DNA of 64,000 bases from Ursus arctos (lineage: Eukaryota; Chordata; Mammalia; Carnivora; Ursidae): positions 20,189,449 through 20,253,448 of the forward strand of contig NW_026622930.1 of the NCBI RefSeq assembly GCF_023065955.2, in the 5' to 3' direction. Each line of letters opens with the position of its first letter. Position 1 is the first letter of the stretch. The translations under genes were made by a program, and so were the position numbers. A model generated the notes under the pieces. The model was not told the origin of the DNA and did not search any database. It was given only the letters and a program-made list of their open reading frames with translations. Shown one piece after another: positions 32,590 to 45,239 of this stretch.

Positions 32590-32810
32590 ATTGTGTTCTC
32601 TAATATGGTAACTATCAGCTATATATGTGGCTATTTAAAGTTAAGTTAAAATTAATCAAAATTTAAACAACGGTCCCTTAGTTGCACTAGTCAAATTTCA
32701 AGGGCTCAATAGCCATATACGACTAGTGGCTATTGTTCTGGGCAGTGCAGATACAGAACATTTTCAACATCACAGCAAGTTCTTTGGATAGCACTGTTCT
32801 AGAGCATGGG
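32590..32810. mobile_element. hAT-type MITE (family also at 14597-14790)
   Basis: 'ctctaatatggtaactatca', 'tatatgtggctatttaaagt', 'tagttgcactagtcaaattt', 'caagggctcaatagccatat' and 'ggatagcactgttctagagc' follow a mammalian non-autonomous hAT consensus whose ends read like cagcgctgtccaatag. Confidence 0.75.
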
Positions 32811-34329
32811 GATTTTTCTAGAACTACTTCAAGATTTGGATGAATCATAAAGGGTTAAATAAATCAGTTTCCAACCCACATTGAGTTAAATCATGATACT
32901 AAGTGAACCTTGCGTTATTATCATGACGTCAGTGTCTTTAAAACATTCATAAGAAGACGAAAATACCAAATGAAAATGAAAATTTTAATTTTAAGTGAAA
33001 AAGATTCTAGAAATTACAGACTAATAAAATTCATGTAGTTTACTGATATAGGCATGCTAATAGCTAATGAGAATGTTGGTATATTCACAAAAAAGAATGT
33101 GATGATTCTCCAGCATGAACTTAAGACAAAAGACACTGCCTTCTCTTTTTGATAAGGAAATTTGGTGAGACAATGCAATCTTACCAAAGACTTCAGCAAA
33201 GCTGTAACAAAGCTTTTAGGACACCCTTGTGGACAAAATGGAGAAATGTTTGCTGGCTAATAATACTGTTATGTGTTTTCACAAAGGGTAGGACACTGGA
33301 ACTTAAATGATATTGATTAAAGTACCCATGTCTGTCTGGAGGGAGGTCCCAAATGACAGACCTAAGGGTCTAGTTCTTGGTTCTATCCTATTCAATAACT
33401 TTATCTAAAGTTTAGATTAAGACATAAATGTCATACTTATCAAATGAAAGATGACAGAAATTTTCACTGGAGGACAGAATCAAGCCATAAGAGATTCTTA
33501 AGGGAATGAAAATAAAAGAGAGAGAGACAAAAAGTGACATGATAAAATTCAGCAGAAATAAAAGTCAGATACTCCATTTAGTATTCTGGGATATTTCATC
33601 AGTTTGTACCACTACTTAAAGTGAGGTCCAGGAGGCCAAGTCGGGGAGGCTCTAGTTGGCCTTGTGCTCTCTGGAAGCCACGAATATCTGCTTCATTTTA
33701 TTCATCAAATTATAATTTGAGGCTGCCTTGGGAGAACTACACTGATAAGATCAAGAGAAGTCACAGTCCCTCCAGATTCTCTACAGTTCAGGCAGAGGAA
33801 GAGCCAGAGCCTGATAGCCCAGTCCAGCGGGCAAGACGGAGCATCACGGGTGGGAGACTGCCTAAGGAAGCCTCTTCAAAGTTTCCACGTTTTATGTTCT
33901 GTGTTAAGTCTCTCATAGTTTCATCTCCTCCTTACTCCTCTAAAAGAATTTCATCATAGTCTTAACTACCACAAAATCAACATATTTCCCTTTAAAATCA
34001 TTGGAAAGACATTCTTTTAAAAGAATGCATTGCTTTTCCTGTCCCCTTTCTCTTCTGGAAGTTATATTTAAAAGAAATATTAAAGACCTAAGGTGGATCT
34101 TGAGAAAGGTGGCTAGGAGAATAAAAGATTCAGGAAAAAAATTCCTCAATTCAGTTTAACATAGGACAAAGAGGAAGAAAGAGAGTGGAAATGCACACAA
34201 ATTAATGTGCTAATTGACGTGATATAAATTCCAAATGCAAGAAGGAAATAAAGTGCTTTGGAATTGTCATTTATGTAAGGAATAGAGATTTTTATTTAGC
34301 CTCTAGAAAAGACTGATAGAGGCCATGAT
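32811..34329. other. A+T-rich non-genic stretch
   Basis: No gene. A 112-codon plus-strand open frame at 33621-33959 lacks splice sites and domains. Segments such as 33350-33620 may be old repeat debris that I cannot identify. Confidence 0.4.
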
Positions 34330-34650
34330 AGTGAGCTTCAGCTATTTGGAGGGCAATTATAAGAAAGATGAATTAAATCTATTCTGCGTTACTCCAGAGG
34401 ATAGAACAAGGGCCACTGGGTAAAAGTTATGGGAAGCATATTTCAATTCAATAGAAAGAAGGATTTCCTAATAATTAGTTCTGTCCTAAAGTGAAATGAG
34501 ATCCCTCAATAGAGCAATCATCATTCTCGGTGGGACGCTCAACAGAAGCCATATGTCAGTGGCACTTGGGAAAGACTCCTGCTACTGGCAGAAGATTGAA
34601 CCAAATGACCTCTAAGAACCTTTCTACTTCTGAAAGTATATGACTCTATT
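34330..34650 (+). mobile_element. CR1/L3-like LINE fossil
   Basis: 'atttcaattcaatagaaaga', 'aggatttcctaataattagt', 'ggcagaagattgaaccaaat' and 'gacctctaagaacctttcta' followed by 'tgaaagtatatgactct' resemble the conserved CR1 3' end ('…agatgacctctaaggtcccttccaactctgagattctatgattct'). Very old. Confidence 0.6.
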
Positions 34651-35209
34651 TTCTACTTCCTCTCACCTGCTAGGTGGAAAACTAGGGAGTGGCCTGGCTA
34701 CTCAATATAGGATCATAAATCAGACTTTCCACTGTTTTCTACCCCCTCGCTGTCTCCAAGCAAGATAATGTAGCTACCCTCTCAAAGCCTGCAATGTGGG
34801 GGAGTTCATGATGTATTAGACTATTTCTGTGTCTTGGATTTTCTTGGCTTTTATATAAACAACTTAATTTGTCTCACTTTCCCTCCTCCCTTGGATACAA
34901 CACATAGCATTTGTTTAACCCTTTTCTAAGCATTAAATGTACCATTGAAAGCACAAGGAGAACTAATAGCACAAAATATAATGCAAACTAAGATACATGT
35001 GGCAATTTGGGACTTTGTTTAAGTGTTTGATTCAAACAAACATTTGTAGAGTAATTTCTTGGAGATGTATATTCAATTACTTATAAAATATCTTTATTTT
35101 CTTAAAAATGACACCTAATTAAGGATTTAGCTGAAGTACTAAGATTCCTAATGTAGGGTTTGAGATTCTATGTCGTTCAAAGTAATCTTTAACACCTGCT
35201 ATTTCAAAG
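34651..35209. other. Non-genic, nothing recognised
   Basis: No repeat or exon supported. Confidence 0.4.
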
Positions 35210-35700
35210 GTTTATTGCTAATCACTATGGAAAATACAAAAATGAATAAAGATAAAGCCTCTGCCATGAGAAAGCTTTTTGTCTAATGATATGCAAATAA
35301 TTAAAACCTCCATAGGGTTACATGTCTTTTAGAGAGAAAGTTCAAAACTGGCCAGGGAATATCAAAGCAGATTTCATCCAAGAGAAGGGCAAAAAGCCAT
35401 ACCATAAAGGGCCATTAATGCAGGAATAATCTGTTTGTTCTTCGCTCAATAGATGTAAAGAAGTCAATAAAGGCATTTGTACAGGAGTCTCATAACAGGA
35501 ATTACATTTAGGGAAGATTAATCTAGCAGTCATGTATACACTAGTTAGAAGAAGAAACAAGCTTGTCGATTCTGGTTGAAGGGGAACTAAATGAAGGAAG
35601 TAAGAGTGGAAGGCTAAACTGAAGGCATCATGTGGGTCGATCAATAGCATTTGGAATAGCATTGATAGGAAGTGATTGGAGAAGTCCATGAACTCAAAAT
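35210..35700 (+). mobile_element. Ancient interspersed repeat (unclassified family)
   Basis: 'aatacaaaaatgaataaaga' and 'taaagcctctgccatgagaa' with 'aggggaactaaatgaaggaa' and 'atttggaatagcattgatag' fit the same old family as 24010 and 50085. The minus-strand 115-codon open frame across it is incidental. Confidence 0.5.
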
Positions 35701-36059
35701 GGAGAGAAAAGAACTTGCTGAGTGGAATAAACAGAGATAAAGGAGGACAAGGGGTATGTAGGTGATAAGGGGAATTTCAGAGAACAAGATCCAAAGTGAG
35801 TGTGAAGTATGGTTAATCTAATCCAGTGCTTCATCTTGGTAGTTTAAGTGAAGATGGCGACCGTTGGCACTGACAAGGCAAGAGTATTGGTGGAAAGTTG
35901 AATTCCCGAGTATAAAACCAAATATCAAGTTAACTGTGTGGAAAATGGGAAGGAGATAGTTAAGTAGGGAAGAAGAAGAAATTCAATTATTAAGAGATCT
36001 GGAGAGAACTTAGGCGACTGAATATATTAATCCTGTCTGTTTATATTCTGTATTTTCTG
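35701..36059. other. Non-genic, nothing recognised
   Basis: No repeat or exon supported. Confidence 0.4.
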
Positions 36060-36550
36060 ATGCTCAGACATCCGAGGCCTTGCAACTCCTTGAGAGACTG
36101 TCTCCCCCAGCGTGCCAGTTCCTAGAGACTGTAAAGAACTCTCCTGCAAGTGCTCCTTTCATATGAAAACCAACCCACCCAAAACCCATTCACCTTAATC
36201 ACCTGTTTTATCTGGCCCTTACAGTCTAAGCCAAGATCTACCCACCCTAACCACCCTGCCGCCAGGTACCAGACAACTCGGGGGGAGGACCTCTGCCCTA
36301 CAGAGCCTGCTGAAATTATTCAAACTAGCCAGTCCCAAACTGCTTACCCGGCCTTTCCCAATCCTTCCCACAGTAACCACAGTAAGGGCTCTTGCCCATG
36401 TTTTCCCTGTTGCCTCCTAATTGATCCCAGTGCCTCCCTGTGTGGCACTGCATGGTGTGGCACACTCCTTTCTCTTGGGAACTATGAGTAACTCTTTTCA
36501 ATGGCAGTTGTCTCCTGACCTTATGGCCTCAGCACACCTAAATAATAATA
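36060..36550 (+). mobile_element. Possible ERV1-like LTR fragment
   Basis: C-rich U3-like sequence ('gttttatctggcccttacag', 'ccctgtgtggcactgcatgg') leading to 'ttctcttgggaactatgagt', 'aactcttttcaatggc' and aataataataaaacc resembles ERV1 LTRs near the R/U5 region. Weak identification; the plus-strand 113-codon open frame across it is not a gene. Confidence 0.35.
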
Positions 36551-37689
36551 AAACCAACATTTTAAAACACTAGAGATGACTATAATGAGAAAAGAGAAAG
36601 GTGTAAGTGGATAGTAAGAATGTCAAAAAGGGGCATAATTATGAATGAAGACATTAAAGGCAGAGATCACAGCTTGTCAGGAAGATTGGAAAGACTTTAT
36701 AAAATAGAACTGTCACTTGAGAAGGACAAGGATGGTTGACCTGGATGTTGGAAGAAATATACCAAACTCCAGCTTGTTCCCAAACTTCTAGGGAACACCA
36801 AGGGATATTAAGAGTAAGAAGTTTGCCAGATATTTATCTAATATTTATTTCTCTTATGGGAGTGATCTGCAGTTTAAATGAAACCTCAGTAGAACTTCAA
36901 CAATGTGTGTGTAGATTAAATAAGATTTAAACCCCCCTGCAGGGGGTTACCAGTAACAGAGTAATGTGAAAGGAAAACTCAGTTTCAGTTATTATGACCA
37001 GAGGGAAATGGTTTGGACGTAGGTTTCTAAATGACACCATAGTAGGATGAAAAAGTGTGGCAGATGGTATTGCATTAGTAGGACAAGAGTATGGAAAGAG
37101 ATAAGTGTATGGAAAGAGATGGAGGGGGGAAGGGTTGGTACCTGTGGTTCAACTATCCAGAAGAGGGACTGCAAAGAAAGGGGTTTGCGGTGCCGCAGGG
37201 AGAATACCAAGTAAGCATAACTTCAACTCTAGAGGAATTTGGAGGACAATTCAGTAAAACATGTGCCACATAGGATCTCTGTGGTCCCAGGCCTCCCCAA
37301 ATGATAGTCTAAGACCAAGGAGAGTCCTTGCTAACACTTTAAATCCAAGTAGAGCCCTGAGACTATTCGTTTATGGGTATAAATACAATGTAGATATCAT
37401 CTGTGCTTAGTGGTGACCCTAGTTGGGATCGGAGGAGTTGAACTTGTACAAAACATAAAAGACGTTGCAAAGTCACCAGATATTTATATGGTATTTATTT
37501 ACCATGTGGGGGCGATTTGAAGCTTAAATTAAAGCTCAGAAGAAGCGTCAGCTATGATGCCATAGGGATGTATTTAGCTTAGAGGGTTTTGTTTTTAATC
37601 TCTGAAAGGGAAAAACAAAAATTTCATGAAAAGTAGCCTTCTTCCCATTTCAGCTTCTATTCTATCTTCAAATATATAACTGACATTTA
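36551..37689. other. Non-genic with two diverged copies of one segment
   Basis: No known repeat. The segments 36805-36895 and 37458-37548 are similar to each other (see finding). Confidence 0.4.
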
Positions 37690-37904
37690 AAAATAAATGT
37701 AATTTATCAGAATATTTAGAGAAAGGCTATAGAATGAAGAAAAAGAAGGGCAAGTAGGTGGATCAAGAGTGCCAATTGGCTCAGGGGCAGAGCAGGTTGA
37801 GATATGAAGTAGGATGCTCAGGGAGGTCTTACTGAGAAGGAAAGACCTGAAGAAATGCTTAAAGTAGGCGAGGGTATGAGAGAAGTGGCTGTAAGAGAGA
37901 AGCA
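37690..37904 (+). mobile_element. Ancient interspersed repeat (unclassified family)
   Basis: 'gctcagggaggtcttactga', 'gaaggaaagacctgaagaaa' and 'gagggtatgagagaagtggc' match the '…cagggaaggcctctctgagg…gacctgaagga…' module of the family at 50085. Confidence 0.5.
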
Positions 37905-38105
37905 CTTTCTAGAAGCCAGGCACTGTGTAAAATGCTTTATAGGCATGAGCTCGTTTTCACCCCTATGAAACATTTACTACCATTATCAACACTTGACAGA
38001 TGAGGAAATGGAGCAGGGAGAGGGTAACTAGTTTTGCCAAGCTCACACAGCTAGTAAAGGACAGAGTCCATGTGGGAACCAGGCAGTCAGATCGGTCAAG
38101 CCATT
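37905..38105 (+). mobile_element. MIR element
   Basis: 'agccaggcactgtgtaaaat', 'gctttataggcatgagctcg', 'cttgacagatgaggaaatgg' and 'gctcacacagctagtaaagg' follow MIR consensus closely. Confidence 0.92.
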
Positions 38106-39104
38106 GCTTCTTTCAAAGCTCCTTCTTTCCCTTTAAGCTCCAACCTGAATTTTACCACATTCCACCCTGCTGTGTGGAAGGAGGAAACTCCAGAGAATGC
38201 CAGCAAGTTGGTTACAGGAATGTTAGTGCTCTGTCAGTTCACAACCTCTACCACGGGAAAGGAAAATAAAGTCCTGAGCACCAGAAAGAGAACCCCATAG
38301 CCTGGCTGTAGCCTTCAGTGCAGTGACAACACCCCTGTGAATGTGGCCCACTTGGGGTCCTGGAATGTCCCTGGAAGGAGGCAGAGAGGAGGTGAGCTTA
38401 AGGGAGGACTTCTCCTTAGTCTCTCAGAATACCCCATTTCCTCGGTTCTAAGGGACTGCCCGTTCATTCATTCATTCATTCAATGGCCGACTGCCTCCTG
38501 TGTTCACCATACCAGGCTGCACACAGCAAACATGGCCCCTGTGCCCATGGTACTTCCAGTCCAGGGGAAGGAGAGAGTGAAGAGGTCACATTTGATGGAG
38601 GAAAGGGGAATCAGGAAAGAAATTGTAAGTAATCTATTCACAGCTTCCTGGAGGAAAGTATTACCACCTAAATACATGCAAAGATTGGAAAATGAATTCT
38701 AAGTTTAGAAACTTTAAACTGAAAAACGATTCATCTTTGAAGAGAGAATTTATGGATTTATCACTTTTAAAGTATCTGGAGTTAGAATCTGAATGTAACA
38801 TATGGCCAGTAAATTAGTTTCCCTGAGTGACTGCCCTGCAGTCATCCTACCCCTCAGTAAAGATGTTGTGTTGTGGTAGAAAGAATTGAGATGGAGACCT
38901 GAGTCTCCTGCTCCCATATCCAGTGGATTAGCCATGGATTAGCCAGCAAGCTCGTAGAATCGCAAAAGCCCTTAAAATCAGAGGTCACTCCTGGCTGAGG
39001 GCAAAAGAGGATGTCAAAGAGATTCAAAGCATGAGAAAGACCTGATGTGCTGTTGCTTGTTTGAGGATGGAAGGAGCAATGTAATAGGGATTGCAGGGGC
39101 TTCA
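38106..39104. other. Non-genic, nothing firmly recognised
   Basis: Contains a short (CATT)n run at 38463-38482. A 121-codon plus-strand open frame at 38337-38702 crosses it and has no domain. Confidence 0.4.
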
Positions 39105-39430
39105 AGGAGTTGAAAGAGGCTCCAGCCGTACAATCAGCAAGGAAATGGGGACCTCAGTCCTATGACCACAAGGAACTGAATTTGGCAGATAACCTGAATG
39201 ATCTTTAAAGCAGATTCCTCCTGTGGGGCTCTGAGAAGCAAAGCAGATCTGCCCATGCCTTAAGTCCAGCCTTGTGAGACTCTAAGCAAAGGACCCCACT
39301 GAGCCATGCTGTACCCAGACTACTGGTATGATACAAGTGGGTATCATATAGAACAATGATACAAGTGGGTATTGTTTTAAGCTGTTAAACTTATGATGAT
39401 TCATTATAGTAGCAATAAAAAATTGATATA
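39105..39430 (+). mobile_element. MLT1-type LTR (ERVL-MaLR)
   Basis: 'aatcagcaaggaaatgggga', 'cctcagtcctatgaccacaa', 'ggaactgaatttggcagata', 'taagtccagccttgtgagac' and 'gttttaagctgttaaactta' follow the MLT1C/D 3' half. A SINE inserted at its extreme 3' end. Confidence 0.85.
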
Positions 39431-39624
39431 GGGGTGCCTGGGTGGCTCAGTCAGTTAAGCATCTGACTCTTGCTTTCGGCTCAGGTCATGATCTCAGGAT
39501 CTTGGGATCAAGCCCTGAGTCGGGCTCCATGCTTGAGGATTCTCTCCCTCTCTCCCTCTCTCTCTCTGCCCCTTCCTCCCACTCACGTGCTCTCTCTCTC
39601 TCTCAAATAAATAAGTAAATCTTT
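39431..39624 (+). mobile_element. SINEC, older copy
   Basis: 'ggggtgcctgggtggctcag', 'tcagttaagcatctgactct', 'ctcaggtcatgatctcagga' and a CT-rich body before caaataaataagtaaatctt. Perfect 14-bp target duplication, aaaaaattgatata, at 39417-39430 and 39625-39638. Confidence 0.95.
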
Positions 39625-39914
39625 AAAAAATTGATATATAAATCATCATAGGATTATGGCAAATCTGTTCTAAGTTGTCATATAATCTTAAACTTAAATT
39701 CTAGTTCATCAAGGGGACAAGTTACTATATCTCTCAAAGCATGGGTTTAGGATACTAAGCCCCCAGCCCTTAAAGGACATGTGGTTTCACTGTGAGAATT
39801 AAATTAGTTGAGATATAAGAAAACGACTGGTATATCAAACATTTGTTTAAATTAACTGAATTCCGTAGTTTATTCAGATCTCCTTACTTTCTGCCTGATG
39901 GACGTTTTCGGTTC

Positions 39915-40450
39915 TAGGATTTCACATGACATGGAGTTGTCATGTCTTTTTAAGCTCCTCTCGTCTGCAACAGTTTCTCAGGCTCTCCTTGTTTTTGAAG
40001 ACCTTGGCAGTTTTGAGGAGTACTTGTCAGGTGTTTTGTGGAATGCTTCTCTACTGGAATTTGTCTGATATTTTTCTCATGATTAGACTGGAGGAATGGG
40101 GTTTGGAGAGAAGACCACAGAGGCGAAGTGTCATTTTCATCATGTCCCATCAAGGGTACATGTGGCAGATATGATTTATGATTGTTTGTATTGACCTTGA
40201 TCCTCTATTTGAGGGAGAGTTTGTCAGGTTTCTCCATCCAGTGCTCTTTGGGAGGAAGTCGCTCTGTGCAGCTCACACTTTAGGACTAGGAGTTATGCTC
40301 CATCTCCTTGGGGGGGGGGGTGGTATCTACATAAATTATTTGGAGTTTTTCTTCATGAGAGATTTATCATAAACTTCTAATACACTTAGTTTGCTTTTAG
40401 TTCTCAAAGGCTTCCAAATTCTGATTTTACAATATCATCTTCCTCTCCCT
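39915..40450 (+). mobile_element. Ancient interspersed repeat, probably LINE-derived
   Basis: 'ttttgaagaccttggcagtt', 'ttgaggagtacttgtcaggt', 'tttgtctgatatttttctca', 'tgattagactgga' and 'gtttgtattgaccttgatcc' match a common old mammalian repeat ('…cttgacacttttgaagagta…gtctgatgtttcctcatgattag…'). Family not named with confidence. Interrupted by a G11 run at 40310-40320. Confidence 0.55.
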
Positions 40451-42064
40451 GAACACAACCCAAAACCTGATTAGAGAAAACAGGATTATCATCCAAGGGG
40501 AGAATTTGTAATCTTTCTCAGGAATGGGGCAGTGTTGTGCAGATAGTCATTTTCAGATGACATCTGTTCTAGTCATTATCTTTCTCCCAACAAAAATACA
40601 TTTGATTCAGTTCAAGGTTTCGAGAGGTCACACAACTGTCTCTCAACCTCTCACTAAACCTGTTTCTCATGTCCAGATGTCACAGGCGTCAGATCATAAT
40701 CTTCAGCTTTGAAAACCAGCATTCTCGAGAGTGCTACAACACTGTGCACTTTCGACATAAGCAGCAGGACAAAGAACACCCACAGCATTTAGTTCTCTGT
40801 CTGTATTAGTCTAGACTATGGTGGCAGTCCTTGGCACAACCGTAATGAGCCAACATGAAAGTTAGAACTGAATGAACAGGAGAAATGAACTTTCCAGTTA
40901 CAGGGCAGGATGGAGAATAGACTGATCTGCTTGCTGGTTCCAAACTGTTGAGCTGCAACTCTAAACCACCAAGGAGTGGTTCCACAGAATGTGGAAATTC
41001 CATGAGAGAAGCTACCTCTGCAGTGCCTCTAGCCTCGTCTAGAGGCAGGATGACCAGAAATGCTGGGAGACACTTTCTGCCTACAAATTGTTTTAGCCCC
41101 ACTTGCACATTGGAGAGTTTGGCCAGCTCTGGCAAGCTCTTAGAGAAACATCTGTGCTTTGAAGGCTCGGCTTAGCAGACCCCAGACCTCACACCAGCGC
41201 CGTCTTTACCCACTGAAATTCCAAGCAATATCAGGTGTTGACAGTCTCCTGGATTTTCCCACCTAAAGGAAATATGCAATTAAGCAATGGGCAGAGGACA
41301 GGAAAAGGAAGAGAGGTGCCAAATAATTTTTATGGAACATTTAATATAAACAATCCAAAAGCTCAGGTATAGAAAATCTACATCAAGAGCTTGCTCTGAG
41401 GATGAAAATTCATTCATGGAAGGAGAAAGAGGAGAAACAAGAAGGCCTCAAAACTCTATGAAACCGACACCACCAGTTTTTTCCTGGAATTGTATAGTCA
41501 ACTATCTGTTTAGTTGTTTCTAAGATACACAAGAAATATCTTCAAAGGTTAACTATAGTTGTCATCATCCACAATTAAGGTTTGAGCCCTGATTAGTCTG
41601 TGAACACAGTAACATCAGTCTCAAGGCTTCCTCAGTTCTAATAGCCCTATAGGTCCTGGGATAACTTAAAAGAAGTGTGGCTTACTGGCGCACACTATTA
41701 TCCTTGAGGGTGAGGGACAAGGTGTATGCAAAACAGTCATTAGGGTACTTTATGCCTATCTCATAGGTCTATAATATTTTTTTCTTGATAAATACACTAT
41801 AAGAAACTCTTCTCCCAGTACAGTATTATTTAATTATGTCCCTATTCTAGCTCCTCCTGAAAAAGTAATGTGATGACTCCCATCTTATGACCTATCATGG
41901 GGCAAGTGGAGAGTATTATAAAGAAGAACAGGATCAACTGGTTGTTTGCCACTGCAAACTTTGCCCTTTGTCCTAGAAAGTTACTTTGAAGCCCCTCAGG
42001 AGTTCTTGATACTTGTGAAATTCCACAACACAATAGCTTGAAATGACAATGTCACAATGCTGTT
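40451..42064. other. Non-genic, nothing recognised
   Basis: No exon or repeat supported. Overlapping opposite-strand open frames at 40806-41175 lack domains. Confidence 0.4.
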
Positions 42065-42250
42065 TTAGCAAGGTGCATGTGTTAATTCACTTCATGTAAC
42101 AATACTGAGAAAATTGCTATTATTATACTTGTTTTACAAATGAAGAAAGTGGGACGCAAAGAGTTAAGTTAATCAAGATGGCATAACTAGTAAGTGAAGG
42201 GTTGAGTTTTGACTTTGGCAATCTGCCATGAGAGCCCGTGTTCTATTATA
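42065..42250 (+). mobile_element. MIR element
   Basis: 'gtgttaattcacttcatgta', 'ctattattatacttgtttta', 'caaatgaagaaagtgggacg' and 'ggcataactagtaagtgaag' are MIR modules in order. Confidence 0.82.
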
Positions 42251-45239
42251 CTGTGCTTTCCCAGGAGCCGGCCTTATTGGTTATCAGATGTATGGGTCCC
42301 TCCCCCAGGGGATTCTACTCATTGTGTAGGAGACAAGACAGAAACCAACATATGACAACATGAATGAATACCCAGAGCGGTTCTGAACTGACACCTTTAT
42401 GCTTAAGTGGGAACCCAGAATTTCAACTGAGGACATCCTAAGACACCAAAGAGAAATGATTGTTAAGCTGTCTTCTGACGGCTGAGCAGAGCCACTTGTC
42501 AACATGGAGAATTCTGAATTTTATCTTCCATGCACATCCCATTGTTGTGGTCCCCAAACAGAACTGGACTCTGGGTACAAGTGCCCAACGGATAGGAAGC
42601 ACTCTCCCAGACTGTATATTGCTGAAATAGAGGCATCTATCTCTGTGAGGCAAAGTAAAGCTGTTAACAGAGAGTATACACCAGGTCAGTAAAACCAGAA
42701 AGGTTTGCAGGCAGTGACTTTGGGCTGGAAAAACTCTGTCTACAAGGTCGCTTGCTAAGGGTGGTTTAAACCTGTGCACCAGTTCATGGAGTCTGGAGTC
42801 ATGGAGTCTGGAGTCTGGAGACTAATCATCACTTGGGCAATGGAAAAATCGTGGGAAGAATGGTGACAGAGAAAGCCTAGGACTGTCCTCTTTGCCTATT
42901 TTTCTCCATGTAACAAGGCAAGTTTTTTCTTCGTTCTCAATTTCCTCTGGTTTACAAGATGAAAACTTCCTACCACCTAAACTTGTTTTCATATCTGCAA
43001 GTCCTACCATTGCTCTTGACTCTGACAAAATGAATCTTTTCAGTCCTATCTTCAGGCCTCTGTCCCTGCTTTCCCCCCCACCCCCGATATGCCCTTCCCC
43101 ATATTGCATTGTCCTCACCTCTTGGCCACTTTAGCCACTCTTCCTTACAGTCTCAGTGGAGCAATGCAACTGACGTCTACTACAAACTATTCAGGGATGA
43201 CTAAGAGGTGATGAAACAGAACTTGCAAGTTTAGACAATTGGTTCAAAGTTTGGGTGATGAGTAGAAAACGAGGCCAGGGGCATTAATATAGTTGAGAGA
43301 AATGGCTTTCTGACACGGGGAACCCTAAGCATATTCGAACTCAGAGGGAACCTGGGCTCCATTTGTCGGACAAGAGAAGGAGATCAAAGAAACAATCAAA
43401 GGAGAGGTTGACTGCAGTTCAAGGGTCAGAGATGGAAAAGTTAACCTTGGAAAAGAGGAGATGGGGTTATCACAATCTTGGAGTGAAGGCCCACAAGGCA
43501 TTAGACAAATTGGAGAAATTTGAACATCCTCTGACCTCCCACTGCCACTTCTAAGCAAATAGTATTTTCTCACCTTCATTATGAAGATGGAAATGTGGGG
43601 TTGAGAAGACACACATTCCTGTCTTGGGGCTATAAAGATAAAAGTTATGCTGAATTAAGTCAGGTTCTTGAAAATGCTTATATAAAGTGCTTCACATGCT
43701 TGGCTTGAATGCCAAATGGAGTCCCTGAGAATAAAAACACAAATGTATGCTCTAAAAAGATAAATATGCTGTAGATGCCATCAGATATGAGCCACAGGTA
43801 GGAAAGATACAATGCAGAAGTGTAGACTTTTAAGTACTCCATTCATTTTTCTGGATGGATCAGAAAAAAATCTATGAATTGCCCCTGTAGACGTGTGAAT
43901 ATTTTCAGTTGCCATAATAAGGGAGGCAAGTTACTTGAAATTTTTAAAGCTTGAACCCTAAGCACATGATATATCTTAAGGAGTAAAACTGCACAATTTC
44001 ACAGAAGGGAAAATTCTGACCTTGGCAATATGTGATGTCCCAGTGGATACGAGGATTAAGTGTCTGAACAGGCAGTTGTAATACAGCAGGGAACTTACAA
44101 CAACCACTGAGGCATGAAATGTGAAAGAAATAACAAAGCGTGTTCAGGTTATAAAAGGCAGCATTAAATGTTTGCTGATGTGATTGTAAGAGCTGAAGGT
44201 TTACCCATGATACACTCTCTACACATAAAAGAAAAGTAAGGATGAGATCGTGTGTGGACTATGACACTGCTCAAATACGAGCCAGAAAGAACAAGGGGAC
44301 AGAGGACTAGTAAGCTGAATACAAAGAAAGCAGTAATGGTAGACGCACTTGATCAAGCAATAGGAAAAAGCCCAGATGGCAATCTGAGGATTTGTAAGGC
44401 TCTGAAGAAGCCAAATGAAACTGTCAAAGAGGAACATTTTCATCTGCCAAGCCAAAGCAGAACAATGGGAGAAAGGGCAGGAGTGCTGGGGATTTCTAAA
44501 GCAGACATTGTCGCTGGTTCCTGGCCTGTGTTTCTGACTGGATCCAGTTCTTGAATGCATCCACGGCATGTACCACTGCTGGAGTCTGACTTGGAGACAC
44601 AGCAGAGCATTGTATGAACAGCACAGGTCGGTGTGCAAAGGGGAAGGAAGAGAGATCAACACGACACAGTCCGGTTGTTGAAGCCAATGAGGGAAAAGAA
44701 CTTTCGAGTTCAGCTCCCGGATCTCTTCCGTGCTGTTAAGTCTCCATCTAGGCACTTAGTCTCTTGTGGTCTTTGCTTCTTCATTGGGGATGGAGAGGCT
44801 TGGTAATGAGTACTTATTGTACAGAAACTCCACTAGGGTGTTGGAAAAAGTGCGGCATAATCAGCCATTTTACTCCTTGTTAAAGCAGGCTATATAGAAA
44901 ATTGAATAACTCCAGGAATCCCACTTGAAAAGTGAGTATTGTAAGAAGATTTTAAGATTAAGCAAAAATAATGGCTTTAGTCCCCGTCTCAGGATGTGGG
45001 GACCATATGAGTCAAAGGAAACCAAATTTGACAATGTAAAAATGAAAGCACTTCAAAAAATAGCTTTGCTACAGAATTCTCAGTGGTAGTCCAGGCTTCA
45101 AATGAATACTTAATCTTTTGGGAAATCCATCCCAGTGGCAAATCTAAAACGGTTGATGTTCCTCCCCACTGAGTCTAGACACAAAAATGTGGGGACTCTT
45201 ATAATGCTTTTGTATTCGAGAGGATACTTCCATTGTAAG
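42251..45239. other. Three kilobases of largely unrecognised DNA
   Basis: No gene. The longest open frames (178 codons minus, 44219-44755; 100 codons plus, 44252-44554) overlap on opposite strands and show no domain, signal peptide or splice context. A short tandem duplication lies at 42784-42820 and a C-rich run near 43075-43085. Confidence 0.4.
42784..42820. repeat. Short tandem duplication (15-bp units)
   Basis: Two perfect adjacent copies of tcatggagtctggag, then a partial unit tctggag. Confidence 0.92.

Noticed and set aside
44219..44755. 178-codon minus-strand and 100-codon plus-strand frames over the same DNA
   Set aside because: No domain or splice context on either strand, and mutual overlap suggests chance.
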